Source: Thermodesulfobacteriota bacterium
GTDB lineage: Bacteria; Desulfobacterota; DSM-4660; Desulfatiglandales; Desulfatiglandaceae
Reading direction: 5' to 3'
DNA length: 10,357 bases
NCBI GenBank assembly: GCA_028278625.1
Contig: JANQDY010000021.1
Location: forward strand, 1 to 10,357
Of this stretch, positions 1 through 6,260 are shown piece by piece. Numbering within the stretch: the first letter of the stretch is position 1; each line of letters begins with the position of its first letter. The notes under the pieces were generated by a model. That model ran no database searches. It saw only the letters and a program-made list of their open reading frames with translations, and was not told the DNA's origin. The translations under genes and the position numbers were made by a program.

Positions 1-62
1 CCCGGAAAAGGCTTGCCGTCGAGCGAACCCTTGAAGTCGATGTTGACCCAGTCACCCTTTTC
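1..62 (-). CDS. Fragment resembling trigger factor (FKBP-type domain), cut by window edge
   Basis: Read on the minus strand from about position 62 to the window edge, one frame is open and gives GDWVNIDFKGSLDGKPF (codons from 56 down to 6). This closely matches the first strand of the FKBP-type prolyl isomerase domain of trigger factor, whose family pattern is roughly GDxVxIDFxGxxDGxxFxGG. Synonymous third positions are mostly G or C, as expected for real coding sequence in this genome. The frame differs from that of the hydantoinase gene running into it, and nothing upstream in the same frame looks like trigger factor. Only about 20 residues are visible, so the identification rests on one motif. 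A chimeric join near positions 60-66 explains it best. A short FKBP-like match by chance is the alternative. Confidence 0.5.
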
Positions 63-459
63 GGCGCACCGCCTCAACATCCAGGGGGGCCGCCTCCTCA
101 CCTTCGGCCGTGTGCCCGCCGGCAACCAGATGTATGTCTTTCAGGAACGCCTCGGGACAGAGCGAAGGCTTGTATCCGGGCAATATGGCCGCGATGCGGC
201 TTTTTCTTCCCTCCACCAGAGCGTTGGTGGCCAGGGTCGTCGAAAGGGATACCAGGCGAATTCCGGGAAACAGGGACCTGTCCAACAGTCCCACGGACCG
301 CTCGATTCCCTTGATCAGATTGTCGTGGGTGGTGGCGCTTTTGGCCTTGGACAAGACGGTTCTTTGGCCCATGTCGATGAGCACGGAATCGCTGAAGGTT
401 CCACCCACATCAATGCCAAGGCCCAACCCGCCACGGTTCTTGCTGTTTGCTTCCGCCAT
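52..459 (-). CDS. Hydantoinase/oxoprolinase family protein, N-terminal part only (broken)
   Basis: This is the amino end of a hydantoinase A/5-oxoprolinase family ATPase with the ASKHA fold. The nucleotide-binding motif GIDVGGTFSDSVLID lies at residues 15-29 (usual form GIDVGGTFTD), and the conserved STTLATNALVEG segment is at 73-84. Full family members run about 500-700 residues. Here the frame stops after 135 codons, and recognisable homology ends at about residue 132 (LDVEAVRR), where a helix would normally continue. The ATG at 459 lies four bases after the stop of the methyl-H4folate methyltransferase gene, so the two are almost certainly co-transcribed and coupled. In this context an ATP-dependent role in serving the corrinoid methyltransferase system, such as reactivation, is possible. 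Hydrolysis of a ring amide from a substrate or product is the other option. The 3' part is missing or displaced by the sequence at positions 1-60. The family call is firm, the function is not. Confidence 0.85.
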   Translation of the reverse strand: MAEANSKNRGGLGLGIDVGGTFSDSVLIDMGQRTVLSKAKSATTHDNLIKGIERSVGLLDRSLFPGIRLVSLSTTLATNALVEGRKSRIAAILPGYKPSLCPEAFLKDIHLVAGGHTAEGEEAAPLDVEAVRRKG

Positions 460-463
460 CTGT

Positions 464-1261
464 TTACGATTCCAGCTTCCCTTCCCGCATGGCCTCTATG
501 AAATCGCCGCAATACTCATCTTTTCCAAGGAGGGTTTCCGCGGTGATGACGTTGGTCATCATCTTTCTGTCCAGGGGGTCGATAATCGCCGAATCGAGCC
601 CATTGGCCATGGCAAGGACTATGAAAGTACGGTTCACCAGGAAACGCTCGGGGAGTCCGTAGCTGATGTTGCTGAGCCCGCAGGTAGTATGCACGCCGTT
701 CAACCGGGTCATGATGGTGCTGATGGAACCAAGGGCCATGTTGGCGTTTTCCGTGTCAACGCTCAAAGGCTGAATGAGCGGGTCCAGGAAAATTCCTTCA
801 CGGTTGAGTCCCAGTTTTTCCAGCTTCTCCACCAGATGGACCGCGTTTTCCACAATCCTGGGAGCGTTCTTGGGAATGCCCTCATCATCCATGCACAGGG
901 CGATGATATCCGCCTTGTTCCCTTCGAGGATGGGGGCCACGTCTTCGAACCGCTCCTTCTCCAGGGTAATGGAGTTGATCAGGGGCCTTTTGTCCACGTT
1001 TTTGAGCCCCGCCTCCAGCACCCGGGTGCTGGGACTATCGAGGCTGACGGGGATGGATATCACTTCCTGAACCGCCTCAAGGAGCCAGAGGAAGTCATCG
1101 TATTCCGACTTGAGCCGCGACCCGCAGTTGACATCGATGTAGGAGGCTCCCGCTGCTTCCTGTTTGGTGGCTTCATCCTGGAAAAATTTCTTGTCGCGCC
1201 GCTCCATCGCCTCGTTGATGGCTTTGCGGCTTGTATTGATTCTCTCTCCGATAATGATCAT
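464..1261 (-). CDS. Methyltetrahydrofolate:corrinoid methyltransferase (MtgA/AcsE-like, pterin-binding)
   Basis: This 265-residue cytoplasmic enzyme of the pterin-binding (DHPS-like TIM barrel) family is taken to move a methyl group between the methyl-corrinoid protein and tetrahydrofolate. Visible family motifs are IGERIN at residues 4-9, DVN at 43-45, SLDSP at 73-77, NSIT at 96-99, DPLIQPLS at 160-167, GLSNISYGLPER at 195-206 and NRTF with a downstream GLDSAIIDP at 210-229. The aspartates and asparagines in these motifs bind the pterin in relatives such as AcsE and MtgA, and the length is normal for the family. I chose the ATG at 1261 because GAGGTG sits six bases upstream. A GTG at 1270 would add three residues but overlaps that ribosome binding site. 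The gene follows the corrinoid protein and is coupled to the hydantoinase gene. The methyl donor (amine or other) is set by the MttB partner, so the gene symbol is left open. Confidence 0.9.
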   Translation of the reverse strand: MIIIGERINTSRKAINEAMERRDKKFFQDEATKQEAAGASYIDVNCGSRLKSEYDDFLWLLEAVQEVISIPVSLDSPSTRVLEAGLKNVDKRPLINSITLEKERFEDVAPILEGNKADIIALCMDDEGIPKNAPRIVENAVHLVEKLEKLGLNREGIFLDPLIQPLSVDTENANMALGSISTIMTRLNGVHTTCGLSNISYGLPERFLVNRTFIVLAMANGLDSAIIDPLDRKMMTNVITAETLLGKDEYCGDFIEAMREGKLES

Positions 1262-1289
1262 GATCTTCACCTCACTGTTAGAACGAAGA

Positions 1290-1340
1290 CAGCCCTCAGC
1301 CGCCCGGAACCGTTATGGGGCTCCCGGTGGATGAGGGCTG
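1290..1340 (-). other. Long imperfect hairpin between corrinoid protein and methyltransferase genes
   Basis: A perfect 9-base inverted repeat (CAGCCCTCA at 1290-1298 with TGAGGGCTG at 1332-1340) is extended inward, after a 1x1 internal loop, by CCGCCCGGA at 1300-1308 pairing with TCCCGGTGG at 1322-1330 (one G-U and one C-C mismatch). The loop is about 13 bases. It lies inside the 177-base gap between genes of the same operon. On the minus strand it is not followed by a T run, so it does not look like a simple terminator. It may be an mRNA-stabilising or processing hairpin that sets different levels of the two proteins, or a REP-like element. No second copy is visible in this window. The rest of the gap holds no gene I can support. 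Confidence 0.45.
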
Positions 1341-1438
1341 CCGGTTTTTGAATCGGCGGGCGGACGTCTAAGGCCCATGCCCCCGCTTGTCATTTCCGGA
1401 GGCAGCGGAACACCCGCCGTCGGTCACCGCGGCATCCG

Positions 1439-2068
1439 TTAGCTGTAGATGCTGTTCAACTGGTCGATGCAATGGGCCGCATCCACCGCGTAAAAATCGG
1501 CGCCCACTTCGTCGGCGTACTCCTGGGTTACCGGCGCTCCGCCGACCCAGATCTTGCACTTGTCCCTGAGCCCCGCTTCTTCTATGGAATCGATGATCAC
1601 CTTCATCTGGGGAACCGTGGTGGTGAGAAGGGCGGATATGCCGAGGCATTCAACCCCTTTTTCAACCTGTTCCACGAAAACGCCGGGATCGAGATCAATA
1701 CCCAGGTTGATCACTTCATAGCCAACGCTTTCCAGCATCATGGCCACAAGATTCTTGCCGATATCGTGCAGGTCCCCTTTGACCGTTCCGATGGCATACT
1801 GCGCTTTTGCCTTAAGTTCGTCGCCCAGCAGATGGGGTTTGATGACATCCATGCCCAGCTGCATGACTTTGGCGGACCGGAGCACCTCGGGCACGAAGAT
1901 CTGTCCCTCTTTCCATTTCATAGTGACCACGTCCATGCCCTTAACCAGCGCGTCGTTTAAGATCTGGTTGGCGTCTATTCCGCCGTCCAGGGCGCTCTGG
2001 ACAATACCTTCGATGTCTTTGAGCTTGCCTTTAAATACCGCGTCGACGATATCCGTCAAATCAGCCAT
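1439..2068 (-). CDS. Corrinoid (B12-binding) methyl carrier protein, MtgC/MttC-like
   Basis: This 209-residue cytoplasmic methyl carrier takes the methyl group from the MttB-type enzyme onto a cob(I)amide cofactor and delivers it to the pterin methyltransferase. Residues 1 to about 85 form the helical B12-binding cap (methionine-synthase-like, with the WKEGQIFVPEVL segment at 52-63). Residues 90-209 form the Rossmann-like B12 domain. The signature GDLHDIGKNL is at 98-107, with His101 the expected lower axial cobalt ligand. SALLTTT at 145-151 and GGAP at 176-179 contact the nucleotide tail in relatives. Length and architecture match the family. A strong GGAGG ends ten bases before the ATG. The gene lies 109 bases after mttB on the same strand and is followed by a structured gap, so its level may be set separately from its neighbours. 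Confidence 0.95.
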   Translation of the reverse strand: MADLTDIVDAVFKGKLKDIEGIVQSALDGGIDANQILNDALVKGMDVVTMKWKEGQIFVPEVLRSAKVMQLGMDVIKPHLLGDELKAKAQYAIGTVKGDLHDIGKNLVAMMLESVGYEVINLGIDLDPGVFVEQVEKGVECLGISALLTTTVPQMKVIIDSIEEAGLRDKCKIWVGGAPVTQEYADEVGADFYAVDAAHCIDQLNSIYS

Positions 2069-2177
2069 TTTATTTGTTCCTCCATGAAAAAATTATAAGC
2101 GAACTTTGTGTCGGTACTCCTGTTTTACCCAGCCGTCGCCCCATGACAACGGTTCACTCCGGGACTCCCGGCTTCCG

Positions 2178-3635
2178 CTACTGCACGAAGTTGGGGAACT
2201 TGGCCCGGATGGCCTTTATGATCTCTTCGTCCACGGCAATGGGTTTGTGATTCTCGATGGCGTCCAGGGCGATATCGTGGCACCGGGCATAGGTATCTTT
2301 TGCGCCCGCGGCCATCCAGTTCTCCCGCTGTTGCCGGTCCGCTACCACAGGAACGAAATGCTCGTTCCGCATGTGTTCGAAGGTGTGATCTTCCTGGATG
2401 AAGTTGCCACCGGGTCCTACGGATGCCGTTACGTCCAGGGCCAGGGTCTCCGGGGTGACCCGTACCCCTTTCAGGACGCGCATCACTTCGCCGATGATTT
2501 CGTTGTCCATGACGTATTTTTCGTAGGATGCGGTCATGCAGAATTCCAGCAAGCCCAGGGCGTCATGGATGAAATTGCCCCCTGCCATTCCCACGAGCAG
2601 GTTGGTGATGGCCCCTTCGAATCCCGCCTGGGCATCCAGAATTTTGGCGTCGGACTGGCCGGCGGTTCCGTAAAAGGGGAGGCCGTAGTACTGGGCCATC
2701 TGGGCCGCACAGGCGTTGATGAGGCCCTCTTCAACCGACCCGGATGCATAGCCCATGGTCCGGAGGTCAGTGGAGGTGGATGTGCAGGCCATCAGGATCG
2801 GGGTCCCCTTGTTGACGATCTGGGCCAGGCAGAGGCCCGCAAGGGTTTCCGCACACAGATTGGCCACGTTGCCGGCGATGGTAACGGGGCCGGTGGCGCC
2901 CGTCAGCGGTTCGGCCGGAATGGAAAGGGGAAGACCGGATTCGGCGCAGGTCATGAGCAGGTCGCCGTAGACCTGGTCGATTTCCAAGGGACTGATGACA
3001 CAGGTGATGAAAGAGATGAACGGCTCCTCCTGGAGCTTCTCAAGGCCGCCCGCGATCATCGAAGCCATCTCCACCACCTCTTTGGTCCCTTCCACCGTGT
3101 ACACGCCGCCCTGGACGTGCTTGTTGGTGTTGTTGATGGCGGCGAAAAACCGGTTGATGTCCACCTGCTCGATGGGCAGGTCGTTGGGGTAAACCGGAAT
3201 CACCTGAAAATGGGCGTTGTTCAGGTAATCCAGGAGCCTTGAAACCTGCTGTACGTCCTTAAGGGTGGAAAGCCTTTTTTCACCCGTTTCCAGGTCCAGG
3301 ATGTTCAGCGCGGTGCCGCCGCTACCGAAATGGACCCGCTTGTCCCCCACGATGATGTTGTTGTCCGGGTTGCCGCGGCCGTAAAGGACGAGTTCGGAAG
3401 GCGCCGCGTCAATGCAGTCCTCCACAAAATCCTGGGACATGAAGACCAGGGATTTCTCCTCATCCGTCTTAAGCCCTTTGTCCTTGAACAGTTCAAAGGC
3501 CTTCTGATTGGCCACCTTGATGCCGATGTCCGACATCAGCGTTACGATCGCCTCGTGCATGGACAGGATGTCCGAGTCTGTCAACGGGCGATACATCCCC
3601 CCATCCAATCCCCCAAGTTTCCCTCTTTTGAACAT
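2178..3635 (-). CDS. MttB-superfamily corrinoid methyltransferase, non-pyrrolysine type
   Basis: This 485-residue cytoplasmic TIM-barrel enzyme of the trimethylamine methyltransferase (MttB) superfamily is expected to transfer a methyl group from a methylated amine to the adjacent corrinoid protein. Family landmarks are an N-terminal GGMYRPLTDSDI (12-23), GSGGTALNILD (104-114), EPLTGATGPVTIAGN (242-256), YGLPFYGTAGQSDAK (317-331), DAQAGFEG (334-341) and an SVGPGGNF segment (405-412). There is no in-frame amber codon inside the gene, so it belongs to the non-pyrrolysine branch, which includes MtgB (glycine betaine) and enzymes for proline betaine, carnitine and butyrobetaine. The substrate cannot be read from sequence alone. 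The ATG at 3635 has AGGAG ten bases upstream and gives the usual family N-terminus; a longer in-frame start at 3749 would add 38 atypical residues and overlap the promoter candidate. The stop is TAG, taken as a normal terminator. Confidence 0.93.
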   Translation of the reverse strand: MFKRGKLGGLDGGMYRPLTDSDILSMHEAIVTLMSDIGIKVANQKAFELFKDKGLKTDEEKSLVFMSQDFVEDCIDAAPSELVLYGRGNPDNNIIVGDKRVHFGSGGTALNILDLETGEKRLSTLKDVQQVSRLLDYLNNAHFQVIPVYPNDLPIEQVDINRFFAAINNTNKHVQGGVYTVEGTKEVVEMASMIAGGLEKLQEEPFISFITCVISPLEIDQVYGDLLMTCAESGLPLSIPAEPLTGATGPVTIAGNVANLCAETLAGLCLAQIVNKGTPILMACTSTSTDLRTMGYASGSVEEGLINACAAQMAQYYGLPFYGTAGQSDAKILDAQAGFEGAITNLLVGMAGGNFIHDALGLLEFCMTASYEKYVMDNEIIGEVMRVLKGVRVTPETLALDVTASVGPGGNFIQEDHTFEHMRNEHFVPVVADRQQRENWMAAGAKDTYARCHDIALDAIENHKPIAVDEEIIKAIRAKFPNFVQ

Positions 3636-3696
3636 GGTTTGGTAACTCCTCGTGTTTTTAGATTGATTTTGGTGAATCCCTTGAAAATTCAGCGGA

Positions 3697-3725
3697 AAGC
3701 TAATAAATAATGCCTTGGATGTCAA
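3697..3725 (-). promoter_or_regulatory. Candidate sigma-70 promoter of the methyltransferase operon
   Basis: On the minus strand a perfect TTGACA (3725-3720) is followed, after 17 bases, by TAGCTT (3702-3697), a weak match to TATAAT in an A/T-rich stretch. The predicted start is near 3690, leaving a leader of about 55 bases before the ATG at 3635. It lies in the 149-base gap after the PEP-binding gene. I found no sigma-54 type GG-N10-GC element in this gap. Confidence 0.45.
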
Positions 3726-3727
3726 GG
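3713..3727. promoter_or_regulatory. Small inverted repeat overlapping the -35 region (possible operator)
   Basis: Read on the minus strand, CCTTG-acatc-CAAGG is a perfect 5-base inverted repeat with a 5-base spacer, centred just downstream of and overlapping the TTGACA hexamer. A dimeric regulator bound here would occlude or contact RNA polymerase. Arms this short can arise by chance, and no second copy was noticed. Confidence 0.25.
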
Positions 3728-3784
3728 ATAAAAGTGAAAAAAATTTCATCTCGGGAAAAAATTGTTTCGCCGGATTCTCATAAT

Positions 3785-6079
3785 TCAGGCAGGCGGTGCT
3801 GAAAAGCCGATGCCTTCCTGATTTTGAGCGTCCTGGTAAATGTGCAGCAGATTGCCGTCCGCCGCACTCGGCATGTGGATCAAATGAACCACGTCCTCGT
3901 GCCGTGCCATATCCGGAACCGTTTTTGAAAGCTCGTTGGGTGCTAGAAGGAGAAACCGTTCATTGATAAAGGTCCCCTTCTCTTCCGGATAGATGGCGAT
4001 GGGAATGATGTCGGCCTCCACCAAATCGTTGAAGAAGTGCGTACCGTAAGAGACTTCCGGTCTGCTGCCGTTGGTGGCAAAAGCGATTTCACCCAGGACA
4101 AGCGTGTTGTTAATGTCTTCGTATCCAACCCTGACACCCAGATTGATATCGTTGCTGCCCCAGCGGCCCGGACCCAAAAGGGCATAGCGTTTCCCTTCCA
4201 GCAAGCGGTTGATCCGTCCCACAAGGCGGCCTACCGCGATCTTTTCTTCATAATCGGAGATTCCGTCGTAGGCCCTGGGATCCACGTAGACCACGTATTC
4301 AATGTTTCTGACAACGCCGTTGGTGATGCCGCGGTTGTTGGTAAAAAGTGTCCGGTCTTCATCAATATCCTCGGGCAGGGAAACGGTGTCCCCTTGGGTC
4401 CGCAAAGAGAGGGTGCGGCATTGAAGCAGATAGAACCGGTCCCCATCCCAGGCGAATTCCACATCCACGGGCCGGCCGTAGGCCTTTTCCAGCTTTTTTA
4501 AAATTTTCTTCATGATGCTCATGAAGCGCGTTTTGGTTAAAAAGTTCTGGAAAGTGAGGCAACTGCGCCTTAGATCAAACCTGGCATCTTTGAACATGGG
4601 GGCCGTCATGTTCCCGTCTTGATTCATTGAAACCGCATAATAGAGATCCGGATGATCAATGCGGTTTGCCAGGTCAAAAAAAGGGACCGATTCCAGTTGC
4701 TTTGTTTTGAGATTCAGAAGGTCCACCATTTTCTGGGAATATTTCTGAATCTGAGAAGCATCCACTTCGGGCCTCAAGAGAGGGTGGCTGATGGGGATCA
4801 TTCTGGGATAATCATCGCCCACCCGTTCCACGGCCCGGGTACCCAGTCCCATCACCAGCCGAATGAGCCCTTCTTTTTGCCGAATGCGCGGGGTCCATCC
4901 ATACCCGTTAAAGGAAAACGCCACGCCGGCGGCAAAAGGGAAGAAGTAATCACCGAATCGGCGGCCCACCACCTTTTGCACCAGAACACTCATGCGTTCG
5001 TCAAAATCGAGCAACTTCCGTTCTTTGCGATACAGGATGGGGGCCGGGCCGTAGGTGCTCATCAAAACCAATTTTAGGCCGGCAGTGAATTCCTTGAGCC
5101 GTTGCTCCAGACTTCCCTGGTTGGAAATGAAGACGGAATCGTACTTTCCCGAGAACGCATGTCCAAAGTTGTCCTCCAGCAAACTGGAGGAGCGAAGAAT
5201 GAGCGGGTGTTCGCCCATTTCTTGAAGGAATTTTCGAAATATCTCGGAGGTATCATTGGGGAACGTGGCCTTTTGAAAATGCTTTGGGATTTCCTTATAG
5301 GCGCTGGCGATATCATCGTGGGTTTTGTATTTGTGGGTATGCAGTTCATACAGGTCGTTGTGGTGCAGAAAATCGGAAAAGATGCCGGAATTGAAATAGT
5401 AGGATTCCGGAATGGCCACATAACGTTCCAGTTCGGGGTCCCGGTCCGAAAGCCTCGGAAGAACGATGCGGTAGGCCAACAAAAGGCCCGCGGCCTTTCC
5501 CCCGATACGTCCGGGATGCCTGGGGCTCCAAGAGGAGTGTTCAACCATTTCATGGATATCGCGAATGGTGATGTGTTGTTTGGCAATGCCCAGAAAAGGG
5601 ATCTGGTTTGAGATGAAATGGTTGATCAGCGCCACGCGGACGCCTTCGGAATCACTGGGGGGAACAAAAGTGTTCCCTTCGGGGATCTCACAAAACTCCT
5701 GCAGTGCCTTTTTGATTCCCAGTGATGTGACACCTTCCTTGTTGACCACCTTGATCAGATTTCGAAGCCGATCCTCTTTCCGGGAAAGATTGATGTATTG
5801 GTCGATCTCACCGTCGTCGAAGTGCCGCACCATGGCAAGATCGAGGGCCGCATCGGCGTAATCACGAAGGTCGCCGGCGGTTGTGCTGGGCTGCTCCACT
5901 TCCATGGCATTGACACCCTTTTGAATGATCTGTTCCGGATCGACGGCAGCTTTTTCCATGAGCGCGGAGCGGAAGATCTTCCTCATGGCATCCGTTAGAT
6001 GGGGGTGGCGCACCATTTTTTGGTACATGCGATGTGCTCGCACCAGAAGCTGGTTTGCCGTTTCCACTGGCTCTGTCAT
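3785..6079 (-). CDS. PEP/pyruvate-binding (PPDK N-terminal) domain protein lacking the phosphohistidine domain
   Basis: This is a 764-residue cytoplasmic protein. After about 190 mainly helical residues of unknown role comes a PEP synthase/pyruvate phosphate dikinase ATP-grasp domain. It shows GGKAAGLLLA at about 193-202, ILRSSSLLED at 294-303 followed by FSGKYDSVF, VQKVVG at 367-372, and the closing strand VDVEFAWDGDRFYLLQCRT at 538-556. The remaining 200 or so residues contain LLGPGRWGS (634-642) and no TSHAAI-type phosphohistidine motif or PEP-binding barrel. It therefore cannot run the full PPDK or PpsA reaction alone. It may act as an ATP-dependent phosphotransferase on a separate partner, or as a sensor. 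The ATG at 6079 is preferred over one at 6124 because the latter adds 15 atypical residues and has no ribosome binding site; the site for 6079 is itself weak. It is divergent from the kinase gene and upstream of mttB. Confidence 0.85.
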   Translation of the reverse strand: MTEPVETANQLLVRAHRMYQKMVRHPHLTDAMRKIFRSALMEKAAVDPEQIIQKGVNAMEVEQPSTTAGDLRDYADAALDLAMVRHFDDGEIDQYINLSRKEDRLRNLIKVVNKEGVTSLGIKKALQEFCEIPEGNTFVPPSDSEGVRVALINHFISNQIPFLGIAKQHITIRDIHEMVEHSSWSPRHPGRIGGKAAGLLLAYRIVLPRLSDRDPELERYVAIPESYYFNSGIFSDFLHHNDLYELHTHKYKTHDDIASAYKEIPKHFQKATFPNDTSEIFRKFLQEMGEHPLILRSSSLLEDNFGHAFSGKYDSVFISNQGSLEQRLKEFTAGLKLVLMSTYGPAPILYRKERKLLDFDERMSVLVQKVVGRRFGDYFFPFAAGVAFSFNGYGWTPRIRQKEGLIRLVMGLGTRAVERVGDDYPRMIPISHPLLRPEVDASQIQKYSQKMVDLLNLKTKQLESVPFFDLANRIDHPDLYYAVSMNQDGNMTAPMFKDARFDLRRSCLTFQNFLTKTRFMSIMKKILKKLEKAYGRPVDVEFAWDGDRFYLLQCRTLSLRTQGDTVSLPEDIDEDRTLFTNNRGITNGVVRNIEYVVYVDPRAYDGISDYEEKIAVGRLVGRINRLLEGKRYALLGPGRWGSNDINLGVRVGYEDINNTLVLGEIAFATNGSRPEVSYGTHFFNDLVEADIIPIAIYPEEKGTFINERFLLLAPNELSKTVPDMARHEDVVHLIHMPSAADGNLLHIYQDAQNQEGIGFSAPPA

Positions 6080-6119
6080 ATGAATTCTCAAAACCGTTGA
6101 TGTGAAGGAAATTGTTTTC

Positions 6120-6148
6120 AACATATCGGATGGGTGGCGACTTTACAA
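6120..6148 (-). promoter_or_regulatory. Weak candidate promoter for the PEP/pyruvate-binding gene
   Basis: On the minus strand TTGTAA (6148-6143) and TATGTT (6125-6120) are separated by 17 bases, each matching four of six consensus positions. A start near 6113 would lie downstream of the ATG at 6124, which agrees with choosing the ATG at 6079. Only two weak hexamers support this. Confidence 0.25.
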
Positions 6149-6208
6149 GGCAAATTATCAAAGAGACGGCAGCATCCCATGGCCCTTTGTTGCGCCGGAA
6201 TAAACAGA

Positions 6209-6238
6209 TTGACGATCCGTTCACAAAAAGAATATCTT
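6209..6238 (+). promoter_or_regulatory. Candidate promoter for the two-component system
   Basis: TTGACG (6209-6214) and TATCTT (6233-6238) are separated by 18 bases. The implied transcription start, near 6245, would fall at the GGGAGG ribosome binding site (6245-6250), giving a very short leader. This makes the call uncertain. The whole 181-base divergent gap (6080-6260) has no other gene. Confidence 0.3.
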
Positions 6239-6260
6239 CTACTCGGGAGGTCATGGGAAC

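Noticed and set aside
110..1351. Long open frame on the plus strand (413 codons)
   Set aside because: It runs antisense to the hydantoinase and pterin methyltransferase genes, has no recognisable domain, and is explained by the codon pattern of the real minus-strand genes.
2092..2097. Perfect TATAAT on the minus strand before the corrinoid protein gene
   Set aside because: No acceptable -35 hexamer lies 16-18 bases upstream, and the gene sits inside an operon; a chance A/T-rich match is likely, though an internal promoter is not excluded.
2158..2175. CCGGG-act-CCCGG hairpin just after mttB
   Set aside because: A five-base stem with a three-base loop and no T run is too small to call a terminator.
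2178..2180. TAG stop of the MttB-like gene as a possible pyrrolysine codon
   Set aside because: The protein already has full family length there, readthrough would add only seven residues before TGA, and pyrrolysine in MttB lies well inside the protein.
2106..3242. Long open frame on the plus strand (378 codons)
   Set aside because: It is antisense to mttB, rich in His, Gly and Val in the way mirror frames usually are, and crosses the gene end with no ribosome binding site or family motif.
3728..3784. T-rich stretch after the PEP-binding gene stop as a terminator
   Set aside because: It is T-rich on the minus strand, but only a five-base TGAAA/TTTCA repeat is present, so there is no stable stem.
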